A stretch of DNA of 64,000 nt from CAVXXD01 sp963765625. Its GTDB lineage: Bacteria > Actinomycetota > Geothermincolia > Geothermincolales > Geothermincolaceae. The notes under the pieces were generated by a model that made no database searches, was not told where the DNA came from, and saw only the letters and a program-made list of their open reading frames with translations. Every line of letters starts with the position of its first letter. Within the stretch, counting starts at the first letter, position 1. Both the position numbers and the translations under genes were made by a program. Positions 10,452 to 21,321 of this stretch are shown here, in pieces. The DNA lies in assembly GCA_963765625.1 (NCBI GenBank), contig CAVXXD010000012.1, forward strand, positions 62,001 through 126,000, in the 5' to 3' direction.

Positions 10452-10527
10452 GCGGGTGTAGCTCAGTTGGCAGAGCGAAAGCTTCCCAAGCTTTAGGCCG
10501 TGGGTTCGAGCCCCATCACCCGCTCCA
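10452..10527 (+). tRNA. tRNA-Gly (anticodon CCC)
   Basis: The 76 bases fold as a cloverleaf. Acceptor arms are GCGGGTG/CACCCGC, the D-arm contains GCTCAGTTGGCAGAGC, the anticodon stem is AAAGC/GCTTT around TTCCCAA, and the T-loop is TTCGAGC. The discriminator is T and CCA is encoded, which fits a bacterial tRNA-Gly reading GGG. Confidence 0.95.
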
Positions 10528-10535
10528 GACGCCAC

Positions 10536-10566
10536 AGCCGGGGGTTTGACGCCCCCGGCTTTTCTT
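10536..10566 (+). terminator. Rho-independent terminator after tRNA-Gly
   Basis: AGCCGGGGG / CCCCCGGCT stem with a TTTGACG loop, followed by TTTCTTTT. Confidence 0.85.
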
Positions 10567-10595
10567 TTGGAATCGGGCCGGGCAAGGGTTATAAT
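10567..10595 (+). promoter_or_regulatory. Promoter of giant gene B
   Basis: TTGGAA, 17 bases, TATAAT. The hexamers and spacing are identical to the promoter of gene C. It overlaps the T-tract of the tRNA terminator. Confidence 0.75.
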
Positions 10596-10601
10596 TTTAA
10601 T

Positions 10602-10709
10602 GTTGCCGTACGGGACGCTTCAATGCCGAGGAGACGAGGTCTATGCCGTTGAACGTAGCCTTTCTTCATTGACAAACAGGTTGATGAGAAATGGCTCTTT
10701 TTATTTTTC
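10602..10709 (+). promoter_or_regulatory. Attenuator-like 5' leader of gene B
   Basis: The leader contains GAGGAGAC at 10628, a nine-codon reading frame (MPLNVAFLH, 10643-10672), then a terminator-like hairpin: arms 10657-10669 and 10684-10696, about 12 pairs with two bulges, followed by CTTTTTATTTTT. The true start is 34 bases further on. The same order and spacing occur before gene C. Premature termination is inferred. Confidence 0.55.
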
Positions 10710-10742
10710 AGGGCAATTCAGCCGGATGAAAGGGGATTCGTC

Positions 10743-13700
10743 ATGAAGGTTGCACTGCGTAGGGTCACCATTGTTATTATGGCCTTGTTCCTGGTCGCGG
10801 GGGCCGCGTCTTTCCTGACGCTGCTGGGCACGGAGCCCGCCCAGGCGGCGCCGCCGATCATGGTCACTGTGCCCACCGATTCGGGGGGCATGGGAGCACC
10901 GGGAGAACTGCGGTGGGCCATCAACATGGCCAACTCCACCCCGGGCCCCGACGACATCATCTTCAATATCGGCATGGGGCCGGTCACCATCTCCCTGGCA
11001 TCCCCCCTTCCTCCCATCACGGAAACTGTCAACATCAACGGCTATACCGAACCTGGTTCCCTCCCGCCCAGTGCCGGCAACCCGGCCATTAACTTCATCC
11101 GGTTGGAGGGAGGCATGGCCATCCCCAACGGGCTCTGGTTCATGGGGCCGGTTGCGGCCGGCAGCACCGTCAGGGGCCTGGCGCTGGGAGGGTTTGCCCA
11201 GAGCGGCGTGCTGCTCGACAGCACCAGTGGCGTCATATTACAGGCCAACAACATCGGCTTCGACGCCATATCTGGCCCCATACCCAACGGGAACGGGGTG
11301 CTGATCATGGCCGGCGGCGGCCATTTGATCGGCGGCACATTCGACACCGACCGTAACACCATCAGCTTTAACTTCGGGGACGGCGTCCTCATCAACGGCT
11401 CCGGGGGAAGCCAGATCTCCGGCAACAGCATTGGCGCGGATTTCATGGGAGCGGGGGACGTCGGCAACTGGGTCAACGGCATCTCCGTCAACGGAAGCGG
11501 TAATATCATCGGCGGCAATCCCGCCGCCGGGCTCGGCAACGTCATCTCCGGCAACGACGGCGACGGCGTCCTGCTGAGCAGCGGGACCAGCGGCAATACC
11601 GTCCAGGGCAACCGCATCGGCACCGACGTGTCGGGCACCGCGGATCTGGGCAACGCCTCGGCCGGGATCTACCTTGATGAGAGCTCATCCAACACCATCG
11701 GCGGCACCGGCCTGGGCAATATCGTCGTCTGCAACGACGAGCACGGCATCCTGCTCGAGGGCGCCACCCTCAACACCATGACCGGCAACTACGTCGGCAC
11801 CAACGCGGCCGGAGACGACCTGGGCAACCATTATGAGGGCATCGCGCTCTTCAACGGTGCCAACAGCAACACCATCGGCGGCGCCGTCGCCGGAAACCGC
11901 AACATCATCTCCTGTAACGATGGGGGCGGCATCGTCGTGGGCGCCTCCACTGGCAGCGTCATCCAGGCCAATTACGTCGGCTCCAGCGCGGCCGGCGACG
12001 GCCTGGGAAACAACAGTTACGGCATCTACCTGACCGGCGGCGCAGACGGCAGCACCATCGAGGCCAACCTGGTCAGCGGCAACAGCAGTAACGGCGTCGT
12101 TCTCGAGTCCAACGGCAACGTGCTCGAAGCCAACTACATCGGCACCGACGCCGCCGGCACCGGGGACCTGGGCAACGGCGAGAACGGCGTGGTCATCGGA
12201 GCGGGGGCAACCGGCAACACCATCGGCGGCGATGCCGGCGCCGGGGAGGGTAACCTCATCTCCGGCAACGCTTATTGCGGTATATATATCACCGGTTCCA
12301 ACAACAACACCGTTTCGGGAAACCTGATCGGCACCGACTTGAATGGCACATACGTTGTCGGCAACGACGACCTGGGCAACGGCATCGAGGGCGTCAACGT
12401 GACCGGTTCTTCCAGCAACACTATCGGCGGCGCCGCCGCCGATAACCGCAACGTCATCAGCGGCAACGCCAGCAACGGCGTTCTTCTTTACGAATCCACC
12501 AACTGCGGGATCTACAACAACTACATCGGCACCGACGCCACCGGCACCGGAGACCTGGGCAACGGCGGAGACGGCATAAACAGTTACTTCAACAGCCCCA
12601 GTATTGCCAACAACTACATCGGCGCCGCGGGCCAGAATAACCTCATAAGCGGCAACGACAGCGACGGTATCGAGATCTATTTCAGCATGTATACATATAT
12701 CCAGGGCAACTATATAGGCACCGACGCCGCCGGCACTGCCGACCTGGGCAACACCAATCACGGCATCAATTTCAGGGATTTCGGTGATTACAGCGCCGTC
12801 GGCGGCACGGGCGCCGGGCAGGGCAACCTCATCAGCGGCAACGGCGGCCACGGTATCTATGCTTATGACACTTATTACAACTCCATATCCGGTAATCGCA
12901 TCGGCACCAACGCCGCCGGCACTGCAGGCCTGGGCAACGGACTGGATGGTATTTACCAGGGAAACTGCCGGTACAACAGCATCGGCGGAAGTGGCGCCGG
13001 ATACGAGAACCTCATCAGCGGCAACACCGCCAACGGTATCGAGTTGTACTTCTGTCGTAGTGGCTCCGTCCAGGGTAACTACATCGGCACAGACGCAGCC
13101 GGTGCAGGCGCCATTGGCAACGGGAGCGACGGCATAATCGCGATCGGTGATTCCGATACTTACATCGGTGGCAGCGGCGCCGGGCAGCGAAATCTCGTCT
13201 CCGGCAACGCCGGGGACGGTATCGAATTGTCCAGCTGCGGCAGCGATTTCATTCTAGGCAACTACATCGGCACCGACGTCACCGGCACCGCTGACCTGGG
13301 CAACGTGTTATACGGCGTAAACCTGGACAACAACAGCAGTGATATCCGGGTCGGAGGGGCCGGCGCGGGCGAGGGCAACCTCATCAGCGGCAATAATTGG
13401 GCCGGCGTACATTTTGATACCTGTATTAGCTGCTACGTATGGGGCAATTTTATCGGCACCGACGTCAACGGGACGGCTACTCTGTCCAACAACAACGGCA
13501 TGGCTGTCTTGAACTCCAGCAGCATTCAGATCGGTGGCGGCGGCGCGGGTGAGGGCAACCTCATCAGCTGCAACATGAACGGCATCTACTTCGAGAACGC
13601 CGACGCCAACACCGTCCAGGGCAATCTTATCGGCACGGATATCAACGGCACCGCCGATCTGGGCAACCACCTCAACGGCATTCGCTTCTTCAATGGCTCA

Positions 13701-16700
13701 GATTCCAACATAGTGGGAGGAAGTACCCCAGAGCTCAGTAACGTTATCTCCGGCAACAGCGAGAGCGGCGTGCTGCATCGAGGGCTCCGACGGAAATACC
13801 GTCCAGGGCAATCTCATCGGCACGGACCCGACCGGAACGGCGGCCATGGGCAACGGGGGCCGCGGCGTGTTCATCTATAACGGCGCCGACAACAACGTCA
13901 TCGGCGGCACCGATCCCGGGGAAGGCAACGTCATCGCCGACAACCAGCAGACCGGCGTGGCGGTCGGCAACGGCGACGGCAACGCCATCCACGGCAACTT
14001 CATCGGCACCGACGCCGGTGGCACCATCGACCTGGGCAACGGAGCCGACGGCGTCCGCCTGATCGGCAGTTGCGGACAACAACATCGTCGGCGACGATGT
14101 CACCGGGCAGGGCAACTTCATCCGCTTCAACGCGGGCGCCGGCGTGAACGTTCTGATGGGAAGCACGGGCAACTCCATAGAGTACAACGCCATCGAGGAC
14201 AACGCGGGCATCGGGGTGGCCATCACGCGACGACGCCTCCTACCTCAACCGCGTCAGCCATGAACGCCGTCTACAACAACGGTGGCCTGGCCATCGACCT
14301 GATGGCCGACGGGGTCACCCCCAACGACGGTAACAACGACAACCCCGCCAAGGCCAACCGGGGCTACAACTTCCCGGTGTTCTCCTCGAGCCGAGCAGCC
14401 GCTGGCCAGCCGGCATCCTCACCGTCACCGGCACCGCCCCGCCCAACGCCCATGTCGAGTTCTACTAGGTCGGCCCGGCCCAGGACCCCAGCGGGCACGG
14501 CGAGGGCCTGGCCTGGGTGGGGTCCACCGACGCCGACCCAGCCGGCGACTTCTTCTGCAACCTGGCGGGCACCGGCCTGGTGGACGGGGACTACATCTCG
14601 GCCATCGCCATCAGCCCGGCGGGCGACCCCTCGGGCGAGGGCAACACCAGCGAGTTCGCGGAAAACGCCCGGGTGACCGACGGCTGGGCCGTCGACCGCC
14701 TCGGTCAACGGGGGCAACGGCACGGTCGACCCGGACTTCCAGGCCATCCTGGACGGCGACCCCGCTACGATCGACATCATCCCCGACACCGGCTACCACC
14801 TCTTCTTCATCACCGACAACTCCGTGCCCATGCCGCTGGCCGACCCCTACGTCATCCCGGCGGTCAACGAAGACCACGACGTGATGGTCATCTACGACAT
14901 CGACAGCTACGACGTCAACGCCTACGTCACCGGCGGGCACGGGAGCGTGAGCCCGGCCGGCCAGAGCGTGCCCTACGGCGACACCGCCTCCATCGACATA
15001 ACCCCCGACTCCGGCTACCACATCGAGACCATCACCGACAACGACGTGGCCGCAGGCCCTGGCCGACCCCTACGTCATCGACCCGGTCACCGAGGTCCAC
15101 AACGTGGTGGTGACCTTCGCGGCGGACGCCTACGACGTCAACGCGACGGTCTTCTTCGGGGGCGGCGACGGTCGAACCCGGCCTAGCAGAGCGTGGCCTA
15201 CGACGGCACCGCCTCCATCGACCTGATCCCCGACACCGGCTACCACGCCGCCTACATCCTGGACAACGGGGTGCCGGTCACGGTGGCCGACCCCTACGTC
15301 ATCAACAACGTGACGGAAGACCACGACGTGGTGGTCTTCTTCGAGATCGACACCTACACCATCGCCGCCTCGGTCGACCCGGTCGGCAAGGGCAGCGTGA
15401 GCGGCGCGGGCGACTACCAGTACGGCTCCACCTGCACCCTGACCGCCACGCCGGACGCCGGCTGGAGCTTCGTCGACTGGACCGAGGGCGGCGGTCGGAG
15501 GTATCCACCGACGCCGCCTACTCCTTCACCGTCACCGGCGCCCCGCGACCCTGGTGGCCACACTTCACCTACCCCTGGGTCAACTCCATCGCGCCCAGGT
15601 ACATCGCCGCACCCGGCCCGGTGAGCGTCACGCTCAACGGCTCGGGCTTCCTGGACGGCGCTACCGTCAGGCTGACCCGCATGGGCTCGGCCGACGTGGC
15701 GGCCACCAACGTGGTGGTGGTCTCCCCCACCGAGATAACCTGCGACTTCGACCTCACCGGCGCGGCCACCGGGGCCTGGAACCTGTCCTTCACCAACCCG
15801 GACGGCGGCTGGAACTAGCCTGCCAACGCCTTCTTCGTGGGCGAGCATGTCCGGCACCGGCTGGGGTTACAACGTCAACGGCCAGTGCGACGTACCCGAC
15901 GAGAACGACTTCGTCGCCCTGGTGGGGGGAACGAGTACAGCCTGGCCCTGCGCTCGGACGGCTCCCTCGCCGCCTGGGGACGCAACATCGAAGGCCAGTG
16001 CAACGTCCCCGCCGGCAACGACTTCGTGGCCGATCTCGGCCGGCGACCGGCACGGCCTGGCCCTGCGCTCCGATGGCTCCCTCGCCGCCTGGGGCTATAA
16101 CGACTACGGCCAGGTCAGCGACGCCCCCGCCGGCAACGACTTCGTGGCCGTCTCCGGCGGCTACTGCCACAGCCTGGCCCTGCGCTCCGACGGCTCCCTG
16201 GTCTCCTGGGGGTACAACGACGACGGCCAGGTCAGCAACACCCCCGCCGGCAACGACTTCGTGGCGATATCCGCCGGGCACAACCACAGCCTGGCCCTGC
16301 GCTGCCGACGGCTCCCTGGTCGCCTGGGGCTGGAACGCCTACGGCCAGTGCAACGTCCCCGCCGGCAACGACTTCGTGGCGGTGGAGGGGGGCTGGGGCC
16401 ACAGCCTGGCCCTGCGCGCCGACGGCTCCCTGATCGCCTGGGGCTTCAACGACAACGGCCAGTGCAACGTCCCCGCCGGCAACGACTTCGTCCCGATAGA
16501 GGCGGGCAGCATACCACAGCCTGGCCCTGCGCTCCGACGGCTCCCTGGCCGCCTGGGGCGGCAACGGCTTCGGCCAGGTCAGCGACACCCCCGCCGGCAA
16601 CGACTTCACGGCGATATCCGGCGATTTCTTCCACAACCTGGCCCTGTGCCGGCCCTTCGAGGTGAACGCCTCGGCGGGCGGCGGGGGCGGCGGCGCGGTC

Positions 16701-19700
16701 GACCCGGCCTCCCAGCTGGATGGGCTTCGGGCGCAACGCCACCATCGACCTCTACCCCGATGCCAACTACCACGTCGCCGCCATCACCGACAACGGGGTG
16801 CCGCAGACCGTGGCTGACCCCTACGTCATCAGCAACGTGCAGAGAAGCCCACGACGTGGTGGTGGACTTCGCCCTCGACACCTACACCATCACCGCCTCG
16901 GTCGGGATCGGCTTCGGCAGCGTGGACGGTGGCGGGCGTCTACGACTACGGCTCCACCTGCTACTCTGCATCGCCACCCCGGACACCGGCTGGCACTTCG
17001 TCAACTGGACCGAGGAGCGGGACGGAGGTGTCCGACCGACGAGCTCTACTGCTTCACCGTAACCGGCGACCGCGACCTGGTCGCCCACTTCGCCATCGAC
17101 ACCTTCGCGGTCAACGCCTCGGTCTACTACACCGGCCACGGCTCGGTCGACCCGGCCACCCAGACCATCGACTACGGCTGCACCTGCCACCATCGACCTC
17201 ATCCCCGACCGCCGGCTACCATGCCTCCTACATCCTGGACAACGGGGTGCCGGTGACCGTGGCCGACCCCTACGTCATCGCGAGCGTGACCGAGGCCCAC
17301 AACGTCATCGCCTTCTTCGCACCCAACCCCTACACCATCACCGCCTCGGTCGATCCTGCCGGCTGCGGCAGCGTGAGCGGCGCGGGCACCTACGACTACG
17401 GCTCCACCGCCAACCTCACCGCCATGCCCGCCGCCGGCTGGCACTTCGTCAACTGGACCGAGGGCGGCGTGGAGGTGTCCACCGACGCCGCCTACTCCTT
17501 CACCGTCACCGGCGACCGCGCCCTGGCGGCCCACTTCGCCACCGCGGTGGTCATCTCGGCCATGCCCAGATACTCGGGTGACGCTGACTCGGTACACTTC
17601 ACCGACCTGCACGGCTCCGGCTTCCTGCCCGGGGCGACGGTCAAGCTGACCCGCGCGGGCTCCACCGAGATCGCCGCCACCGGCGTGGTGGTGGTCTCTC
17701 ACACCCAGATAACCTGCGACCTCGACCTCTCGGCCGCGGCCACCGGGGCCTGGAACGTCACCGTCATCAACCCGGACGGGGGCAGCGGCTACCTGGCCAA
17801 CGCCTTCTTCGTGGGGACCATGTCCGGAACGGCTGGGGAGCGGACTGGCGACGGCCAGTGCGACGTCCCGGACGAGCATCGACTTCGTCGCAGGTAGCCG
17901 CGGGCGAAGCCTCCACTCGGTGGCCCTGCGCTCCGACGGCTCCCTGGCCGCCTGGGGAGACGACAGCTCCGGACCAGGTCAGCAACACCCCCACCGGCAG
18001 CGGCTTCGTCGCAGGTGGCGGCGGGCATGTACCACAGCCTGGCCTTGAACGCCAGACGGCATCCTCGGCCGCCTGGGGCAACAACGACGAGCGGCCAGGT
18101 GCAGCGGCACACCCACCGGCAACGACTTCGTGGCCGTAGCCGGCGGGCGGGTACCGTTCAGCCTGACCCTGCGGGCGGACGGCTCCATGCTCGCCTGGGG
18201 AGGCAACGACTACGGCCAGTGCTCCGATACCCCGCCGGCAACGACTTCGTGGCTATAGCCGCGGGCTAGCTGGCACACCCTGGCCCTGCGCGCCGACGGC
18301 TCCCTGGCCGCCTGGGGCGCAACGACCTACGGCCAGGGCAGCGTCCCCGCCGGCAACGACTTTGTGGCGGTAGCCGCGGGCACCTTGCACAGCCTGGCCC
18401 TGCAGCACCGACGGCTCCCTGGCCGCCTGGGGCTGGAACGACTACGGCCAGGTCGGCAACACCCCTGCCGGCAACGACTTCATCGATGGTCGACGGCGGG
18501 CCAGATGCCACAGCCTGGCCCTGCGCGCCGACGGCTCCATCGCCGCCTGGGGCGACAACGGCATGCGGCCAGGTGCAACGTCACCCCGCCGGCAACGACT
18601 TCGTCGGCGAGTGGCCGGGGGCAGCTTCCACAGCCTGGCGCTGTGCCGGCCCTACGACGTGGACGCCTGGGTGGACGGCGCGGGCGGCTCGGTGGACCCG
18701 ACCTTCCAGCGGGCGGGCTACGGGCGTACCGCCACCATCGACCTCATCCCCGACACCCACTGGCACGTCGCCTCCATCACCGACAACGGGGTGCCGCAGA
18801 TGCCGTGCCTACGACACCTACTACATCTACAACGTGACCGAGAACCACGACGTGGAGGTGACCTTCGCCCTGGACACCTACACCATCACGCCTCGGTTGA
18901 CCGGCTCGGCACGGTGGACGGCGCCGGCATCTACGACTGGGGCTCCACCTGCTACCTGCTGGCCACCCCGGACACCGGCTGGCACTTCGTCAACTGGACC
19001 GAGGGGGGCGTGGAGGTCTCCACCGACGAGCTCTACTCCTTCACCGTGGACGCCGACCGGGACCCTGGTGGCCAACTTCGCCATCGACACCTTCGACGTC
19101 AACGCCTCGGTCTACTTCACCGGCCACGGCACGGTGGACCCGGCCACCCAGACCATCGACTACGGCTCACCGGCCTCGCATCGACCTCATACCCGAGACC
19201 GGCTACCACGTGGCCTGGATCACCGACAACGGCGTCCCGGTAGCCGGCCCCTACGGCGCCACCTACGTCATCGGCCTCGGTCACCGAGGCCCACCAGGTC
19301 ATCGTCACCTTCGACATCAACGTCTACACCATCGACGCCGCGGTCACCGGCGGCCACGGAACCGTCGACCCGGCCACCCAGATCTGTCGACTGGGGCACG
19401 CCGAGGCGGTAGACCTCATCCCGGACGACGGCTACCACGTCGGCCACCATCACCGACAACGGGCACCGGTGCCCGTCGCCGACCCCTACGTCATCGACCC
19501 GGTCACCGCCGACCACGACATCGAGGTGACCTTCGCCATCAACACCTACGACGATCACCGCCTCGGTCTCCGGCGGTCACGGTACCGTCGACCCCGGCCA
19601 CCCAGACGGTGGAGTGGATGACCGACGCTCCAGTCGACATCACCCCGGCCGCTCAACTACCACATCGCCACCATCACCGACAACGGGGAAGCCGTGCCCG

Positions 19701-21060
19701 TCGCCAACCCCTACGTCATCTCGGACGTCACCGCCGACCACGCCGTGGTGGTCACCTTCGCCCCCGACACCGACACCTGGTACCTGGCCGAGGGATGCAC
19801 CGCCGGAGGGGTGGAGACCTGGGTGCTGGTGGAGAACCCCAACGCCACCCCGGTCACCTTAGACGTCATCCTGCGCCACGGCCGAGGGGCTCTTCAACCC
19901 CACCGCCCTGCAGGGAGTGACGCTGGCCGGCAAGACCCGCGTGTCCTTCAACGCCGGTGACTACTTCACGTCCTACGACCTCTCCACCATCGTCTCGGCC
20001 ACCGGCGGCAAGATCGTGGCCGAGCGCTCCATGTACGGGAACGGGCCGCACCTGGGCCACCGAGTCCATCGGCACCAAGACCCCCGCCGCCACCTGGTAC
20101 CTGGCGGAAGGCTCCACCGGCCCCGGCTTCGAGACCTGGGTGCTGGTGCAGAACCCGGGGGATGCCCAGGTCACCGTGGACCTCGACCCTGATGACCTCG
20201 ACCGGTCGAGTTTGCGCCGGTGCCGGCCCAGAACGTGAGCATCCCGGCCAAGTCGCGCCGCAGCTTCAACCTGGGCGACTACATCACCGACTACGACGTA
20301 TCCACCCTGGTCACCGCGATCAGGCGACGTGGTGGCGGAGCGCTCCATGTACGGCAACTCGCCGCGCCTGGGGCACCACCTCCATCGGCACCTCCGCCCC
20401 CGCCGACACCTGGTACCTGGCGGAAGGCTCCACCGGCAGCCGGCTTCGAGACCTGGGTGCTGGTGCAGAACCCGGGGGCGGCCGCCGTCACCGTGGACCT
20501 CACCCTGATGACCTCGACCGGCGAGCAGAATCCCGCTCGGCCCTGCAGGACGTGAGCCATCCCGGCCAAGTCCCGCAAGACCTTCCGCCTGAACGACTTA
20601 CGTCACCGACTTCGACGTCTCCACCCTGGTGGAGGCCTCGGGCGGCGTGGTCTGCCGAGCGGGCCATGTACGACGGGGCGCGCACCTGGGGCACCTGCTC
20701 CATCGGGGCGACCGTCTCCCGCCGCCACCTGGTACCTGGCGGAGGGCTCCACCGGAGCCGGCTTCGAGACCTGGGTGCTGGTGCAGAACCCGGGGGCGGC
20801 CGCCGTCACCGTGGACCTGACCTTCCTGACCTCGACAGGCCAGCAGGCCGGCCCGCAGGACGTGACCATCCCGGCCCAGCTCCCGCCGCTCCTTCAACCT
20901 GGGTGACTACGTCACCGACTACAACGTCTCCACCGTGGTCACCTCCACCGGAGGCGTGGTGGTGGAGCGGGCCATGTACGGGGACGGGCGCATCTGGGCC
21001 ACCGACTCCGTCGGCTACGCCCCTAGGGAATGTCATCGCGAGCGAAGCGAAGCGATCTGA
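10743..21060 (+). CDS. Giant secreted beta-helix/propeller surface protein B (many frameshifts)
   Basis: About 3,400 residues if read through. It has a signal peptide (hydrophobic core, cleavage near TEPAQA), then a CSLREA-like entry segment (PGELRWAINMAN). A long right-handed parallel beta-helix runs to about 14.4 kb with repeats such as NYIGTDAAGTADLGN and IGGxGAGxGNLISGN. An Ig-like segment and InlB-type repeats (14.7-15.5 kb) follow, then IPT, RCC1-like x7 (15.85-16.64 kb), InlB-type repeats, IPT, RCC1-like x7 (17.8-18.65 kb), InlB-type repeats, and four C-terminal modules (19.78-21.02 kb). The frame is intact to about 13.78 kb, then breaks dozens of times, with in-frame TAGs at 14466 and 15184. 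Relative to gene C, the end carries a dozen extra codons from a REP-like repeat. A lost C near 21022 could instead make TAG at 21025 the real stop. Confidence 0.78.
21028..21057. repeat. REP-like element at the 3' end of gene B
   Basis: GGAATGTCATCGCGAGCGAA followed by GCGAAGCGATCT resembles the widespread intergenic repeat TGTCATTGCGAGCGAAGCGA. It sits between the last conserved codon (GYAP) and the terminator. Confidence 0.55.
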
Positions 21061-21065
21061 AACGA

Positions 21066-21093
21066 AGGCCCCGGGAGACCGGGGCCTTTCTTT
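21066..21093 (+). terminator. Rho-independent terminator of gene B
   Basis: AGGCCCCGG / CCGGGGCCT stem, GAGA loop, TTCTTT tract. The stem-loop is the same as after genes A and D. Confidence 0.85.
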
Positions 21094-21143
21094 ACAAGCA
21101 CAATGTTTCAGCAGCCGGGGGTGTTTACCTCCGGCCATTCTCA

Positions 21144-21172
21144 TTGGAAACGATGTGGGCCTGAGGTATAAT
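21144..21172 (+). promoter_or_regulatory. Promoter of giant gene C
   Basis: TTGGAA, 17 bases, TATAAT: same hexamers and spacing as the gene B promoter. Confidence 0.75.
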
Positions 21173-21178
21173 CGTAAC

Positions 21179-21284
21179 ACTGTTGTTACGGATATGTGTC
21201 GAAGCTGAGGAGACAATGTCACATGGTGTTTGTCGGGCTTTTCCTTCCCGAGTCTGGTCAGGAAGGGGAGGCTTTTTTATTTTC
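21179..21284 (+). promoter_or_regulatory. Attenuator-like 5' leader of gene C
   Basis: GAGGAGAC at 21207 is followed by an ATG at 21223 and a 12-bp hairpin (21237-21248 with 21261-21272, including G-T pairs) ending in TTTTTTATTTTCC. Distances from the -10 box, GAGGAGAC, T-run and start codon match the gene B leader to within a few bases. Here the upstream reading frame is in frame with gene C. Confidence 0.55.
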
Positions 21285-21321
21285 CCGGAACTGTCGGAAA
21301 ACCGATAGAAGGAGGCGTACG

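Noticed and set aside
10602..10709. Known c-di-GMP, TPP, fluoride or T-box riboswitch in the leaders of B and C
   Set aside because: I do not see the conserved core sequences of these classes. Only the GAGGAGAC block and terminator hairpin are shared.
11685..12851. Long open frame opposite the beta-helix gene (and similar ones opposite 533-1813, 29190-29963, 33691-35250)
   Set aside because: Low-complexity Val/Gly/Ala-rich translations arise from the GC-rich, repetitive sense strand. They lack ribosome sites and family motifs.
13770..20900. Programmed ribosomal frameshifting
   Set aside because: Breaks are numerous, in both directions and without slippery sequences. Equivalent positions in gene C are unbroken.
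21223..21321. Upstream start of gene C at 21223
   Set aside because: It lies within the hairpin leader and would bury the signal peptide behind about 33 charged residues; AGGAGG precedes 21322.
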